Of a DNA stretch of 64,000 nucleotides, positions 44,060 to 54,771 are shown in pieces. The stretch spans positions 635,763-699,762 of the forward strand of contig BCKT01000001.1 of the NCBI GenBank assembly GCA_003116875.1. Reading direction: 5' to 3'. Positions within the stretch are counted from its first letter, which is position 1. Each line of letters starts with the position of its first letter. The stretch is from Takashimella koratensis. Its lineage: Eukaryota > Basidiomycota > Tremellomycetes > Trichosporonales > Tetragoniomycetaceae. The notes beneath the pieces are model-generated. The model was not told the origin of the DNA. It saw nothing but the letters and a program-made list of their open reading frames with translations, and ran no database searches. Both the position numbers and the translations under genes were made by a program.

Positions 44060-44467
44060 GGGGTAGGCTCGGAAGGAGGTAGTCGTGAAAGATATAGTAG
44101 CTCTAGGGTCCTTTGCTCTTCACAGAGCTTTTGTTCTCTTCCAGATTTGTTTAATTCATCAGTCACCTGTGAGCGATGAGCATAGAGTGTACGTCCGAGA
44201 CAACAAGCATGCATGCGGGCTACTCGAATGATTGGCTGGTGACTCTTGGGGGACACGGGCGGAGCTTGGATGTAAGGAGCACGAGGGCCGGATATACAGG
44301 AGATAGCGATGGGGACTAGATTCGGATTAGGCCGTTGAGATGAGATGAGATATCGTGCCACCGTCGACCCCCACCCACCCCACCTGTTCATATATTCAGC
44401 ATCGACAGCCCAGCCCTCCCCCCTCTTCTCTTCCCTTCACCTCGCAGCACCTTTGCTCTCACCAGCC
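44060..44467. promoter_or_regulatory. Intergenic region upstream of carboxypeptidase S, no gene seen
   Basis: About 400 bp between the unknown mitochondrial gene and CPS1. Pyrimidine-rich in the last 60 bp before the ATG, like a fungal transcription start region. Confidence 0.5.
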
Positions 44468-46920
44468 ATGGAGAAGACTGCCCTTCCCCTCCTCCCCACC
44501 GCGGCTCCGACTGCTCCCAAGCCCCGAACCCGGCTCTCCACCTTGGTTCTCCTCGGCCTCTTTGCGACCCTTGCGTTGCTTATCACCCCTTCCCCTCTCT
44601 CTTCAGCAACCACCCTCGTCTCTCGCTCTCTCGGCGCGCAATCCGTCTTCCCCGCCTCGGCCGCACACGCCTCCGTCAAGGCCGCATGCGGACAGGCCGA
44701 ACCCATCCTCCCCAGCAGCGATGTGTACAATCTCACCAGCACGTGGGACGCAAAGGACAGGATCATCAAGTGGCACCAGGGGATCATCAGGATCCCGACT
44801 CAGTCATATGATGATATGGGACTGCCGGGAATCGATCCCAGATGGGACATCTTCGCCGATCTCCACGCATGTGAGTGAGGGAATGAGACAGGTTGGAAAG
44901 ATGGTGAGAATTGCTGACGAGGGATTGTTCAGACTTGGAAAAGGCGTACCCCCTTGTGTAAGTGACACTGCCGATCCCGACTTAGTCCTCCTCCTTTGGG
45001 CCCAGTCTTAAGAATCTTACTGACCAGGACAGCTACAAAAACCTCAAGGTGACAAAGGTCAACACCTGGAGTCTTGCCTACGAGTGGTTCGGATCCGACG
45101 AGTCCCTCAAGCCCGTCTTCATCACTGGCCACCAGGGTGAGTACTGATGGAGGATCATTGTGACCCAGGATGTGAATCACGAGCAGAAGCTGATTTGACA
45201 CTGTACCGTTTCAGACGTCGTCCCCGTCCTCCCTGCGACCGTTTACCAGTGGGAGCACCCGCCATTCTCTGGTGACTACGACGGCACCTACATCTGGGGT
45301 CGTGGAAGCAGCGACGACAAGTCGACCGTTACCTCGATCCTGTGAGTTCTCTAGACCCTCTCGTGATCCAAACCCACTCTATGCTCGGCAATCTTGTACC
45401 TCTACGTTGCAACAAATCTGTGAATGTCTCATCTGCTAAACACCTCCGCCAGTGCCGCGATCGAGCTCCTCCTTGAGAGCGGATTCAAGCCGACCCGTAG
45501 CGTTGTCCTCGCGTTTGGCCAGGACGAAGAGATCGGTGGCAAGTACGGTGCTCTCGAGCTCTCTAAATGGGTCACCGAGAAGTACGGCAAGGACTCTATG
45601 GCTATCCTCGTCGACGAGGGTTCTGGTCTCGCCAACTCCTGGGGACGCACTTTCGGTCTCCCCGCCGTCGCTGAGAAAGGATCGACCAACATGAACATGA
45701 CGGTCGCGACTCTTGGTGGCCACTCTTCTGTCCCGCCCAAGCACACGGGCATCGGTCTCACTGCGCTCCTTATTGCGCAGCTCGAGAGGCACCCGCTCGA
45801 GCCCTCGCTCGCCAAGGCATCGCCAGTCTGGGGGTTCCTCCAGTGTGCCGCAGGTTATGCTCCGGGTATCCCGAAATCCCTGAAGGACAAGGTACTCAAG
45901 TCGGAGAGCGGGGACGCACGCGCTTTCAAGAGCCTTCCGGACGAGTTGATCGAGGTTGGGATCGGGTCAACGTGGACAGGAGCAGGACAGGGGAACCTCG
46001 TTACTGCTTTGCTTAGCACCACTCAGGCTACCGACATCATCTACGGTGGTGTCAAGGTCAACGCGTTGGTAAGTTTGTGGTTTCCCGGGTATCTTCCCTT
46101 CCATTCCCTTTATCTTTCCGGGCAGCAAAAGCTAACCTGCCCAGCCCGAGGTCGTCACGACCATCGTCAACTACCGTATCGACGTCGGTTCCTCCCGCAA
46201 AGAACTGGCTTCTATCCTCTTCAACACCCTCCTCCCTACCGTCAAGGAGCTCAACCTCTCCCTTGTCGGCTATGGATTCGAGTACCACCCTGACTCTGCT
46301 TCGGCAGGGACCGTGTACCTGGGGGACCCGGGGATGTCGGCGGGTCTTGACCCGGCCCCTATCTCGCCTTTCACCGCGGACGATGCGGGCTGGAGGCTGT
46401 TGGCAGGTACCGCAAGGGGGATCTACGCCAGCCGCAAAGAGGTCAGCGAGGATGGAAGTCTCGTGGACCTCGACGCCGAGGACGAGCTCATCATGTCGCC
46501 TTTCATGAGCACCGGCGTAAGTAAAACACGAGTAGAGCAGGAAGGTCATATGGGTATAGGTCGCTGATCATACCTACCTACTCTGGGTCACAGAACACCG
46601 ACACGAACAGGTATTGGGACCTCACCCGTAACATCTACCGATGGAGGTACTTCCCGGACGGTGCCAACCAGGGCGCGCACACCATTAACGAGCGCGTTGT
46701 GAGTACAAAATCTTCTTGGCCTACTTTGATCTTATGCAACCGTCTGCTGTCTCAGACGAAAAGCTGATCATCCGCCTCTTTATAGTCGGCCGACGCCATG
46801 GTCGAATTCACCCGGTGAGTAAATCAATAACGCACTGTGACTACCAGAATCCAGTACTGACAACAATATAGATGGTTCCAGGCGTTCATCCTCAACGCCG
46901 ACGCCGCTCGCGACCTTTGA
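44468..46920 (+). CDS. CPS1: Vacuolar carboxypeptidase S (M20 metallopeptidase)
   Basis: The ATG at 44468 gives MEKTALPLLPTAAPTAPKPR then a single hydrophobic segment (LSTLVLLGLFATLALLI), a type II signal anchor as in yeast Cps1. Peptidase motifs: FITGHQDVVPV (metal His and catalytic Asp), WGRGSSDDKSTV (bridging Asp), VVLAFGQDEEIGGKYG (catalytic Glu and metal Glu), AILVDEGSGL (metal Asp), LGGHSSVPPKHTGIG (dimerisation/substrate His) and QGAHTINERV (C-terminal metal His). The stop is TGA at 46918-46920; about 590 residues, six or seven introns. It releases C-terminal amino acids from peptides with a C-terminal Gly-containing bond in the vacuole and helps nitrogen recycling. All metal ligands are intact. 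In yeast, delivery uses the MVB pathway; here the short cytosolic tail has one Lys near residue 3 that could be ubiquitinated (inference). Confidence 0.93.
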
Positions 46921-47188
46921 ACGACCCAGACAGGAGAAGGAGAAGTACATGGCGCACGTCCGTTGATTATATATCGCCTGAGAAAGAATCCAGTCAAGCC
47001 TGGGAGGAAGTCTGCAACGACCCAGTCCATAAAAACAAATAGCTAGTGTTAGTAGTCTAAAAGTCGAAAAAATCGACGCCGCAGAATTCAAGATGTCTTG
47101 AAGTAAATGAATCCAAGTCGTGTGCTTTAATCGTCATTCACCAACCAACAACCCTCACCCTTGTTATATACCTTGTTCCCCCTCAGCC

Positions 47189-49821
47189 ATGGCAGAGCAA
47201 GATTCCGCCTTTGCGCCAGGGGCCGATACGCCCACCGCGTCCGGCGCGCAGACCGAGATCGCCCAGGCGCTATCTCACTTGATCGTCGTTGATCCCTCCA
47301 CCCAGCTCGGCGAGTCGAGCAAGTCAGCACTTGCGGCTGACGGAATCGCCAACGCCGCTGGATCCACTACAACCACTGGGAAGATTCCGAATGGCCAAAA
47401 CCCAAAATTGAGGTACTTGAAACCGTACTGGTGGCCCTACAAGACCTTTGTCAAGGAGCGGTACGTCTGACTCTTCCCCCGTTCCCTAGCGACCCCTTTC
47501 TGTTCGCTTTACTTCCCCTTCTTTGGCTTGAAGTGTATCATCTTTCGCGCGGTATCATCTTTCGCGCGGTGCAGAGCTGATGAAATGTAGGTGGATTGGG
47601 AGACAACTCCTCGAGGTCGTCTCTACCGAGTTCCGCGACCGCTCGGTGGCGTACTACGTGAGTTTCCCGCTCAATGTCACTCCTCGCCTCCAGCGCGGTG
47701 ACGGTCGTATTAGAGCAAGGAAGGGGAGTTGAGGGAATACATGGGAGCTGATGTTGAGGAATTGGTATGGATAGCGACACGCGATGGAGAGTGGAGTGAC
47801 GAGGGTGAATGGAGCAGTTGCGTATCCAGAGACAGTGTTGCGTAACGGTGATCGGATAGAGTAAGTAGGGTTTTGGCTGATACCTAGACACCTTGGGTGT
47901 CGGGTTAGGCAGGGTAACCGATATCCCGTACGAGGGCCTCGCTGACCAAATCGCTTCCTGTTCTGTGTGGCCGTTGTGACCCCGCAGTAATACGGTCCAT
48001 CGACACGAACCACCAATCACCAACCAAAAAGTATTGATTCTACACATCGATCGTGAGAAGGAGTTCATTGTCATATCTAAACCCGGTAGCATGGTGAGTA
48101 CTTTTCCCATTATAACCCTCTTCTCTGCGGATTGCGTTTGCAGTCTGGGGAGTCGGGGTGGATTGATACAGGTGACATCGGTACTGATGGTATTCGTTCT
48201 TGTCCTCTGGTTAGCCCGTGCACGCGGCCGGACGATACTTTCGACACACAATGTTGGAGCTTCTCAAGGCCGACTACGGGATCAACGCCTATGGTGAGCC
48301 CTGGCATTCAAATCTCCTCTCCCTCCTGTTCCATCTCAGGCATTGAGACGGGGCTGTACTGACGAATCCCTGGACATGTCCGCCATACACAGCCGTGAAC
48401 AGGCTCGATCGACTCACATCGGGCCTCATGATCCTCGCCCTCAGTGGGCCGGCATCACGACGGCTCGCGGACGAGTTTCTCGAAGGTACCGTTCAGAAGG
48501 AATACGTTGCACGTGTTCGCGGCGAGTTCCCTACGTGAGCTGAATATTCTTCTCAGAACTTGTTGGAGGTTGTTGGGCTGACTTGGGTGCCGGGGCGCAG
48601 GGACGAGATTACCGTCGACCAGCCATTGATCACGGTAGATAGGCAGACAGGGCTAGTCATCATCGCTCCAGAGGGCAAGGTAAGTTTTCGGCAACGAGGT
48701 GATTCGATCGGGTGATTGATGGAACTGTGTAGGAAGCCAAGACGATATTCAATAGGATGAGCTACGACCGAGAACGTGACCAGAGTGTCATCCATTGTGA
48801 GTCGAGTGTCATTTACATTCAACCATCCGCTGCGTTGTCCAAGTCCAGATCCAGAGCTGATATCATGTGCGTATAGGCAAACCCGTGACTGGTCGCAGTG
48901 AGTCCAACCTGTAGCCCTTCACACACCTCTATCGCTAATTGAATCCCCTCGCTTCTCACCCCAGCCCACCAGATCCGAGTGCACCTGCAGTACCTCGGTT
49001 ATCCGATTGCCAACGACCCGCTGTACGGCCACGCTGCTGTCTGGGGTCCCAACCTCGGCCAAGGTGGTATCGAGCTTGTCGAGCAAGTCTCTGGGCAATT
49101 CAACCGTAAAGCCGCGATCGCCGCGCGAGTAGCCGCTGCTGCCCTCGCCTCTGACAGCGGGTCCGCGACTCCCGCCTCTGCAGCATCGGGGGCGAGCACA
49201 CCCGCGACGACAGTCGGCGCAGGAGGGGTAGTGACAGATGATAGGGATTACGAGAACATCGACGTGACTAGCCCGATCAGGCTCAGTCAGCAGGCCCGAG
49301 ATGTCATTGCCAAGCTGAGGAGGATGAGGGACGAGCAGGAGGATTGGGTCAAGTGGAAAGAGGTGGTGTTTGGTGTGAAAGAGGCGCAAGATGAGCTAGA
49401 GTCCAAGGCGGGAGGCGAGACTTTGACCAACGAGGTGGAAGCAAGCGTCGAGGGATCGACCTCGATACCAGCGGAAGACTTGAGCAAAATCAAACCCGCT
49501 GCCCCGATCCGCCGACCCATCCCTCACCCGCGCGTCAATTCGAGCCGTACCAAAGCCGTCGTTCCCGACCCACTTCCAGACGATACCCCTTCCCCACTCA
49601 AACGACCCTCGTACATCCCCGACGGCTTCTGCACCCAATGTTTCGTACCCATCGCAGACGATCCAGACCCCGAGAGTTTGTTTATTTACCTCCATGCGTT
49701 GAGGTACACGACCGAGAATATGGGGACATGGGAGACGCCAGTACCGCGGTGGGCAGGGGAGAATTGGGATGGGGATTGGAGAGGGTGGGTAGATGGAACA
49801 GAGGTGGAGGGTGTTATCTAG
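47189..49821 (+). CDS. RluA-family RNA pseudouridine synthase (Rib2/Pus9/RPUSD2 type)
   Basis: The ATG at 47189 ([16 protein letters not shown]) leads to [29 protein letters not shown] and, after an intron (about 47659-47777), to [20 protein letters not shown] with VLRNGDRI, an S4-like segment. Then [26 protein letters not shown], and [15 protein letters not shown] with the catalytic Asp of R-L-D-R-x-T-S-G follow. [20 protein letters not shown] completes the fold. An acidic and helical extension then ends in [20 protein letters not shown] and YLHALRY, a C-x-x-C and D-P-x-P-E element typical of eukaryotic RPUSD2-type enzymes. The stop is at 49819-49821. It likely makes pseudouridine in tRNA or mRNA; yeast relatives modify tRNA position 32. 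The Rib2 deaminase domain is absent. About nine introns. Confidence 0.92.
47535..47570. repeat. Perfect 17-18 bp tandem duplication in an intron
   Basis: GTATCATCTTTCGCGCG occurs twice back to back inside an intron of the pseudouridine synthase gene. Confidence 0.75.
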
Positions 49822-50561
49822 GTGTGACATGCAATCAGGAATTTAGGTGGATGTTTGGATCGGAACACATAGGCGTTGGGTGTAGAAGTACAGCATGTCT
49901 TGGACAATGCAGAGACCGAGATGCACGGCTGCGATGCGGCTATTTTGGACATGGACACACCCTTCACGTACGATCGGACCATCTCGCAAGATTCTCTGTG
50001 ACTGCGCTCGGCTCGCAGCCGTACCCCTCATCGACTGACAGACACTGACACTGACCAACGCCAGCCAGACACATGTTCGAGACCCTCGGTCTCACGGAGG
50101 TCAAGCCTACCCTTGTCCTACCTTTAGGTCCCCCTTTGACACCCCACTCCTCGATCCCAGGACGTCCTTTCATAACCCTCAGACAATAGCAGTAGCCCTT
50201 TTTGGTGCGACACGTACCAGCTTCACCATCCTCCAGGCGGTGTGGTTGAGTCTAGTTGACCGAGAAATAGAGAGGAGGTAGAACGGACTGATCATCGTCC
50301 TTGTCTTGCTTATCCCTGTGTACCCACAATCTCTCAGTTTTTAGAACAGTACTTGATGCTCTCCTCGATCAGTCGTCATTGGATACAATAACCAAGACTC
50401 CTCGCGTCTTCACCGCCCCGTTCTGCGCAATAATTGTGTTGGGCGTGAAAAAGTAGTCGAGTATAATATCTCGACGAGGTCTACCATAACCGCCCTCGTT
50501 GCCTTTCCCGCGGTATTCCGTTCGCCTCCTTACTCACAGCACGCTCGAGCCATCAATCGCT
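49822..50561. other. Intergenic region, no gene seen
   Basis: About 740 bp between the pseudouridine synthase stop and the calpain-like gene. Only short overlapping frames are seen. A pyrimidine-rich stretch precedes the next ATG. Confidence 0.5.
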
Positions 50562-51609
50562 ATGTTTGTCTTGACCCCTCGCCTCGCTGCTACTTGCTTA
50601 CTACCTCGTAAGTCGATCGCTCGGACCTAAGGGGTGGTGAAGTGCGAGGCAGTATACACAGCTAATCGACCCTATTCGGATCGTAGTCCTTGCGCCGGTG
50701 GTCGTCGCTGCGTCACCGCTGCATCTCGGTCTCGGATCGAGGACGTTCACTTACACGGCGCTATGGAATGGGACAGGTCCCGAGATCACCGACGTTGCGC
50801 AGGGTGAGTACTCTTGTCCTCTACTTGGTCTTTTTCTTCAATCCCGTCCTTCAGTGATCATATTCGACCGCCAGAACTAACGAATATGGGGTCTGACTCA
50901 AACACCAGTCGCGACGCTCGACTGCTGGTGGGACGCTGCGAGCGTAGCCGTCGTCTTCCAATCGGCATGGTGGGTTGAGAACCTCTTCTCACTCAACGGC
51001 GCTACTCTCGCTGGGCAGGTCAACCCGCAAGAGTCCTCGGTCACCGTTCAACTCTGGGACCCATCGTCCCTCTCTTCGCACACATTCACCGTCAACGTCG
51101 CCGACGAGTCTGCGACCGAGGATCATCCGGGAGGAGACTGGTGGCACTCGGCCCTCACGCAGGGGCTGTACCAACTCGCAGCGACGACAACGGTTCCTGG
51201 GGTCATGAGTAATGGGACTTTTGACCCATCCACCGCCTCGGGGGCCACAGGGTTATCTGTCCTCACGGGTTTCGCATCGGCGAATGAAGGGAGGTCAGAT
51301 ACAGTCTCAGGCGGGAAGTATACAACCTCAATTCAGCTCTGGGAAGATTTGACTAAATGCGCCTACACTCCAGTGTTAGTAGCCACAATCGGTACAGTAA
51401 CGACGACTACTCCCCAGATCGACGCAAACCACGTTTACGCTGTCCTCAATGTCACCGAGTATCAGAACGCCACGAGGTATATCACAGTGAGGAACCCATG
51501 GGGAGCGACGGATTCGTTTGCGTTGCAGGATATATATGATAATCTGTATTACCTCCATCATTTGCAGAATTGGCAGTCGCTCGTTTGGCCCTCGAGTAGT
51601 TCGAGTTGA
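50562..51609 (+). CDS. Secreted calpain-like cysteine protease
   Basis: The start at 50562 gives MFVLTPRLAATCLLP, spliced (50607/50687) to LLAPVVVAAS, a clear signal peptide ending in A-A-S. A second intron (about 50802-50909) joins QVATLDCWWDAASVAVVF, matching the calpain D-C-W-F-L-A-A active-site Cys segment. Later NHVYAVLNV corresponds to the catalytic His and ITVRNPWG to the Asn segment (calpain R-N-P-W-G). The protein ends in a Ser-rich tail (VWPSSSSS) at TGA 51607-51609; about 285 residues. It thus has the C2-type protease core but no C2-like domain III or EF hands. Calpains are normally intracellular, so a secreted short form is notable. The Asn order (Cys-His-Asn) is normal. Substrate and calcium dependence unknown. 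Convergent with the Kre9-like gene. Confidence 0.82.
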
Positions 51610-51619
51610 GCAGATTTAA

Positions 51620-51692
51620 GAGGGAAGGGGTGGGGAGCGAGGTGAAGGGATGGGGAGTTAGGTGAAGGGATGGGGAGTTAGGTGAAGAGAGA
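51620..51692. repeat. Short tandem repeat, about 21 bp unit, three copies
   Basis: GGATGGGGAGTTAGGTGAAG recurs with small changes (first copy GGGGTGGGGAGCGAGGTGAA). It begins 10 bp after the calpain-like stop codon and is probably in its 3' UTR. Confidence 0.8.
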
Positions 51693-52044
51693 CAAGGTGG
51701 GTAGGCGTTTAGTAACCTTCTATACCATTCATATGGACATTGTTTCGTCCACGGATCATGTATGTATTGTCGTGATAAGGTAGGATAACGAGTAAAGACA
51801 GCAGTGGTATGGATACATGGTGGCGATCAATACGCCAAAGAGGTGAGACAGTTTGGGAGTTGGCGGACATCGAGACAGGTGAGAGTTGGTTCAACATCTA
51901 CGATCGCTGGTCGATCGCGAGACAAGAGGTCACACGCACGGACGAAGCGTGGTCCGAGAGGGATGGCGCAAGGGGAGGTCGGTCGTCGGTCGTGTTACAT
52001 CAAACAGAGTCGAAACAGTTTCAGAGCCCCTCACGTGGCAAAAC

Positions 52045-52715
52045 TCATGCCACGAATTTCATGATCGGGGTGAGGTCATAGTATCCCGCTGTGGAAGCGT
52101 AGAGGTCTTTGACTCCAATGATGCTATGCAAGGTCAGCCCGTGCTCGGTGATGCAGGGGAGGGGAGTGCCAAGGGGCTAGGGGAGGGCAGGAGTAGGAGC
52201 AGAAGCGGAGCATACGATTAGCACCCTTGCTCAACACTCACAAAGTAGTGCCGTCCGGGTACTGGTTAGCCTGGGGGACCTTCCAACCAACGTAGCGGTC
52301 CGTCGTTTCGGGCAAGATGGGGATGAGCTCGTAGTCGCTCTGTCCAGGCCACTGGGGGACGTAGTAGATCTCCTGCGAACGTTGGTCAGCTACTATCCCT
52401 GCCAACAGTCTCGACGCTTTCCACCCGAACGACGGCGACAAAGGAGTAGGATCACCTCGACGATCACCGACTTAGGCACCGATGGAGCAGACTTACATAG
52501 CCGTACCCGCTTCCGCCTTCCCAGTGGAGATCGAGAGTAGACCCCGCGGTCACCTCGGGACCGAAAGAGGTGACCCAGCGAACAGGGAAGATCTCCATCT
52601 GCTCCCCCACAGCACGGGCAGCCGCGGGCGTGCTGGTCTTGCCGTACCTGCCCGTAGGCGCGGCCAGCGCCAAGGTGGCGGTGATGAGTGTGAGGAGGAA
52701 GTGGAAGAAGAGCAT
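52045..52715 (-). CDS. Small secreted Kre9/Knh1-type protein
   Basis: The ATG at 52715 gives MLFFHFLLTLITATLALAAP, an N-terminal signal peptide with A-L-A cleavage. The mature part reads VGEQMEIFPVRWVTSFGPEV, then TAGSTLDLHWEGGSGYGY|EIYYVPQWPGQSDYELIPIL, ETTDRYVGWKVPQANQYPDG and, after a third exon, TTFIIGVKDLYASTAGYYDL. The stop is TGA at 52045-52047, giving about 150 residues. The pattern (S-x-L-x-L-x-W near the start, W-K-V-P near the middle, D-G-x-x-F-x-I-x-V then Y-x-x-S-x-x-Y/F) is that of the Kre9/Knh1 N-terminal (Ser-Thr-rich GPI-anchored) family linked to beta-1,6-glucan and cell walls. The Ser/Thr tail and GPI signal are missing. It would be secreted free, so its role is uncertain. 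Three exons. Confidence 0.8.
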
Positions 52716-54771
52716 CGTGCGGGGGATAGAGAGGTTGAGGTTTTTTGTGAGGAAATAGAGAGGTAGGGATGTGGGTTGAAGAGAAGAGTAGGTCGACTTT
52801 GGGAGCGGTGAAGAAGACGGCGGCGGTGGGGACAGCGAAGTGCGCAAGCTGAGTGTGATGGGATGGGAACCAAAGGGGGTGAGGGGGAAGGGGGTGGGAG
52901 AGAGGTTGTCCCAGGTTGCATCTTATACAGAGTGCACAGCACAGCTACGGTGATTGCAAAGAGGATGTTTGGTGCTACTTGGCTTGTCGACAAAAGAGTG
53001 CCCAGCCCAACATTTTTTAGCGTCATCACACTGTGTTTACATGATTGCTCAATCCTATCCTTGGACACAACACCGCAGCCGCTGTCGTCGTCCACTGGGT
53101 CCCTGCCGCCTACAGCCCTTTCCCCTCACCCCCTTGCCCCTACCCTCACCCCCTCGCCCCACCTCACATGGCCGACGACGACGACCGCAATCACAGCTTC
53201 ATCTCCCATCGCCATGCTTTACGCTTGGTATCGCCGCCCCCCCCCGTTCCTCGGTCCCTCGTTCCTCCCTTTCAGCCGATGGCTATGGCGTGGTACCTAG
53301 ACACCGACAAGGTTTCCTGGTAACGTTGTTCCGCTGAGGCTTGCATGGAGCGCTGCAATCGTGTTTGCATCGACCACGACAGTGGATCTGATTCTCGCCT
53401 CGCACCTGGCACCGCATTGACGCTACGTGGACTGGACTGGTCCGCAGAGAGCGAATGGGGAGAGGGGCCATGCGGAGGGAGGGGGAGGTAGCAGCAAGGG
53501 TGGGGTGCAGGGTGGCGAGGTAGCAGGGATGATGTAGTGTGGTGATGGGGTTGAACAAAGCAGTGACGACCTAGGGGCGCAATGATGGAACCACATCCAA
53601 AGGAAGGGGAAAGACGCTCGTCGCAGTACGTATGCCCTTGGTCATGCATGCATACATGCCATGCGGCGCATCCTGGATGACTTTCCAAGGGTCAGCGTAC
53701 CATTAATTGACCTTGCGTATTCCCCCTGCCTACTTGGCTCGCTGGCCCTGGCTACCAACTCCGAAGGCGATGGTGGGGGGTCGACTAGATTATGGGTCCG
53801 AAGACTAGCGTCACTGGTTTTTTCAGGACCCCGAATGCCCATTACTCCGCAGCGCCACCCGCCGCCTTCCGGTCCCTCAACCGACAAGCCCGGCTCCAAC
53901 CCCAGTTTGCATGCCGTAGGAGGCAGTCGTCATCTGTTCTCCTGAGGAACGAGGGTGGGCGCGGCAATGCACACCCTACAGAGCGCCCACTGCGAGGCAT
54001 TGGCAAGAAGCGAACATGACTGCGAGAAGCTACAGAAGACTAGATTTAGGGTCTTTGACCTGCCAAGCCCCCGAGCCGAACAGATCGTCCGCTGCACAAA
54101 CACAAGGAGTGTGTCGCTGGGGAAAGCGTAGTGTATGTTTATAGCAACCGACAAGCATTCAGGAGTCCAGGCTGCGGTCAGTCATTCACAAGCCCTTTTG
54201 ATCAAATCGCAGACACGTTGGATGCAGGTTACGAGAATGCCATTCATCACCTATTACATTCAAGATCAAACTGAAAGCGGGAATCATACATTGGACATTG
54301 GTGACCGGGGATGCCTGCCAGCTTGCACAAGCTCGCTCAGGGCTGCTAGTGGAGACAGAATCAGACGAAGAGAAAGCGAAACCCCAGAGAGGAATCCCGG
54401 TCCCCTGTCAATGGTCACCCAGAACCACGGCAGCCCCCAGGCAGGGAGGAAAATGCCCGAGCAGGGTGTGTAGATGCTGGGTGGTGCCACACACGGCAAG
54501 GACCAGCTTCTATTGTAACAGCGGACAGTCACGTGATCTCAGGCATGTGTGTATCGTCGCGTCCCATAGGCAACAGCATCCACCTCCAGCACATCCTCCA
54601 CTATCCTCCACCTCACCCCAAGCCACCCATCGCTGTCAACAGATTCATCTTACACTCCCTGCGCACCCTCGGCCACCTAGACGACTCTTCCCCCGCTCCT
54701 CATCCCGCACCCGTCGGCGCCGGGACAGCTAGCGAGCTTTGTCACAGCGTACCAGCCATCCCACCGCAGCC
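52716..54771. promoter_or_regulatory. 2 kb divergent region between Kre9-like gene and SEC7
   Basis: Gene-free. Pyrimidine-rich plus-strand blocks (53105-53175) and many small overlapping frames, none with a recognisable motif. A cryptic small gene is not excluded. Confidence 0.5.
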
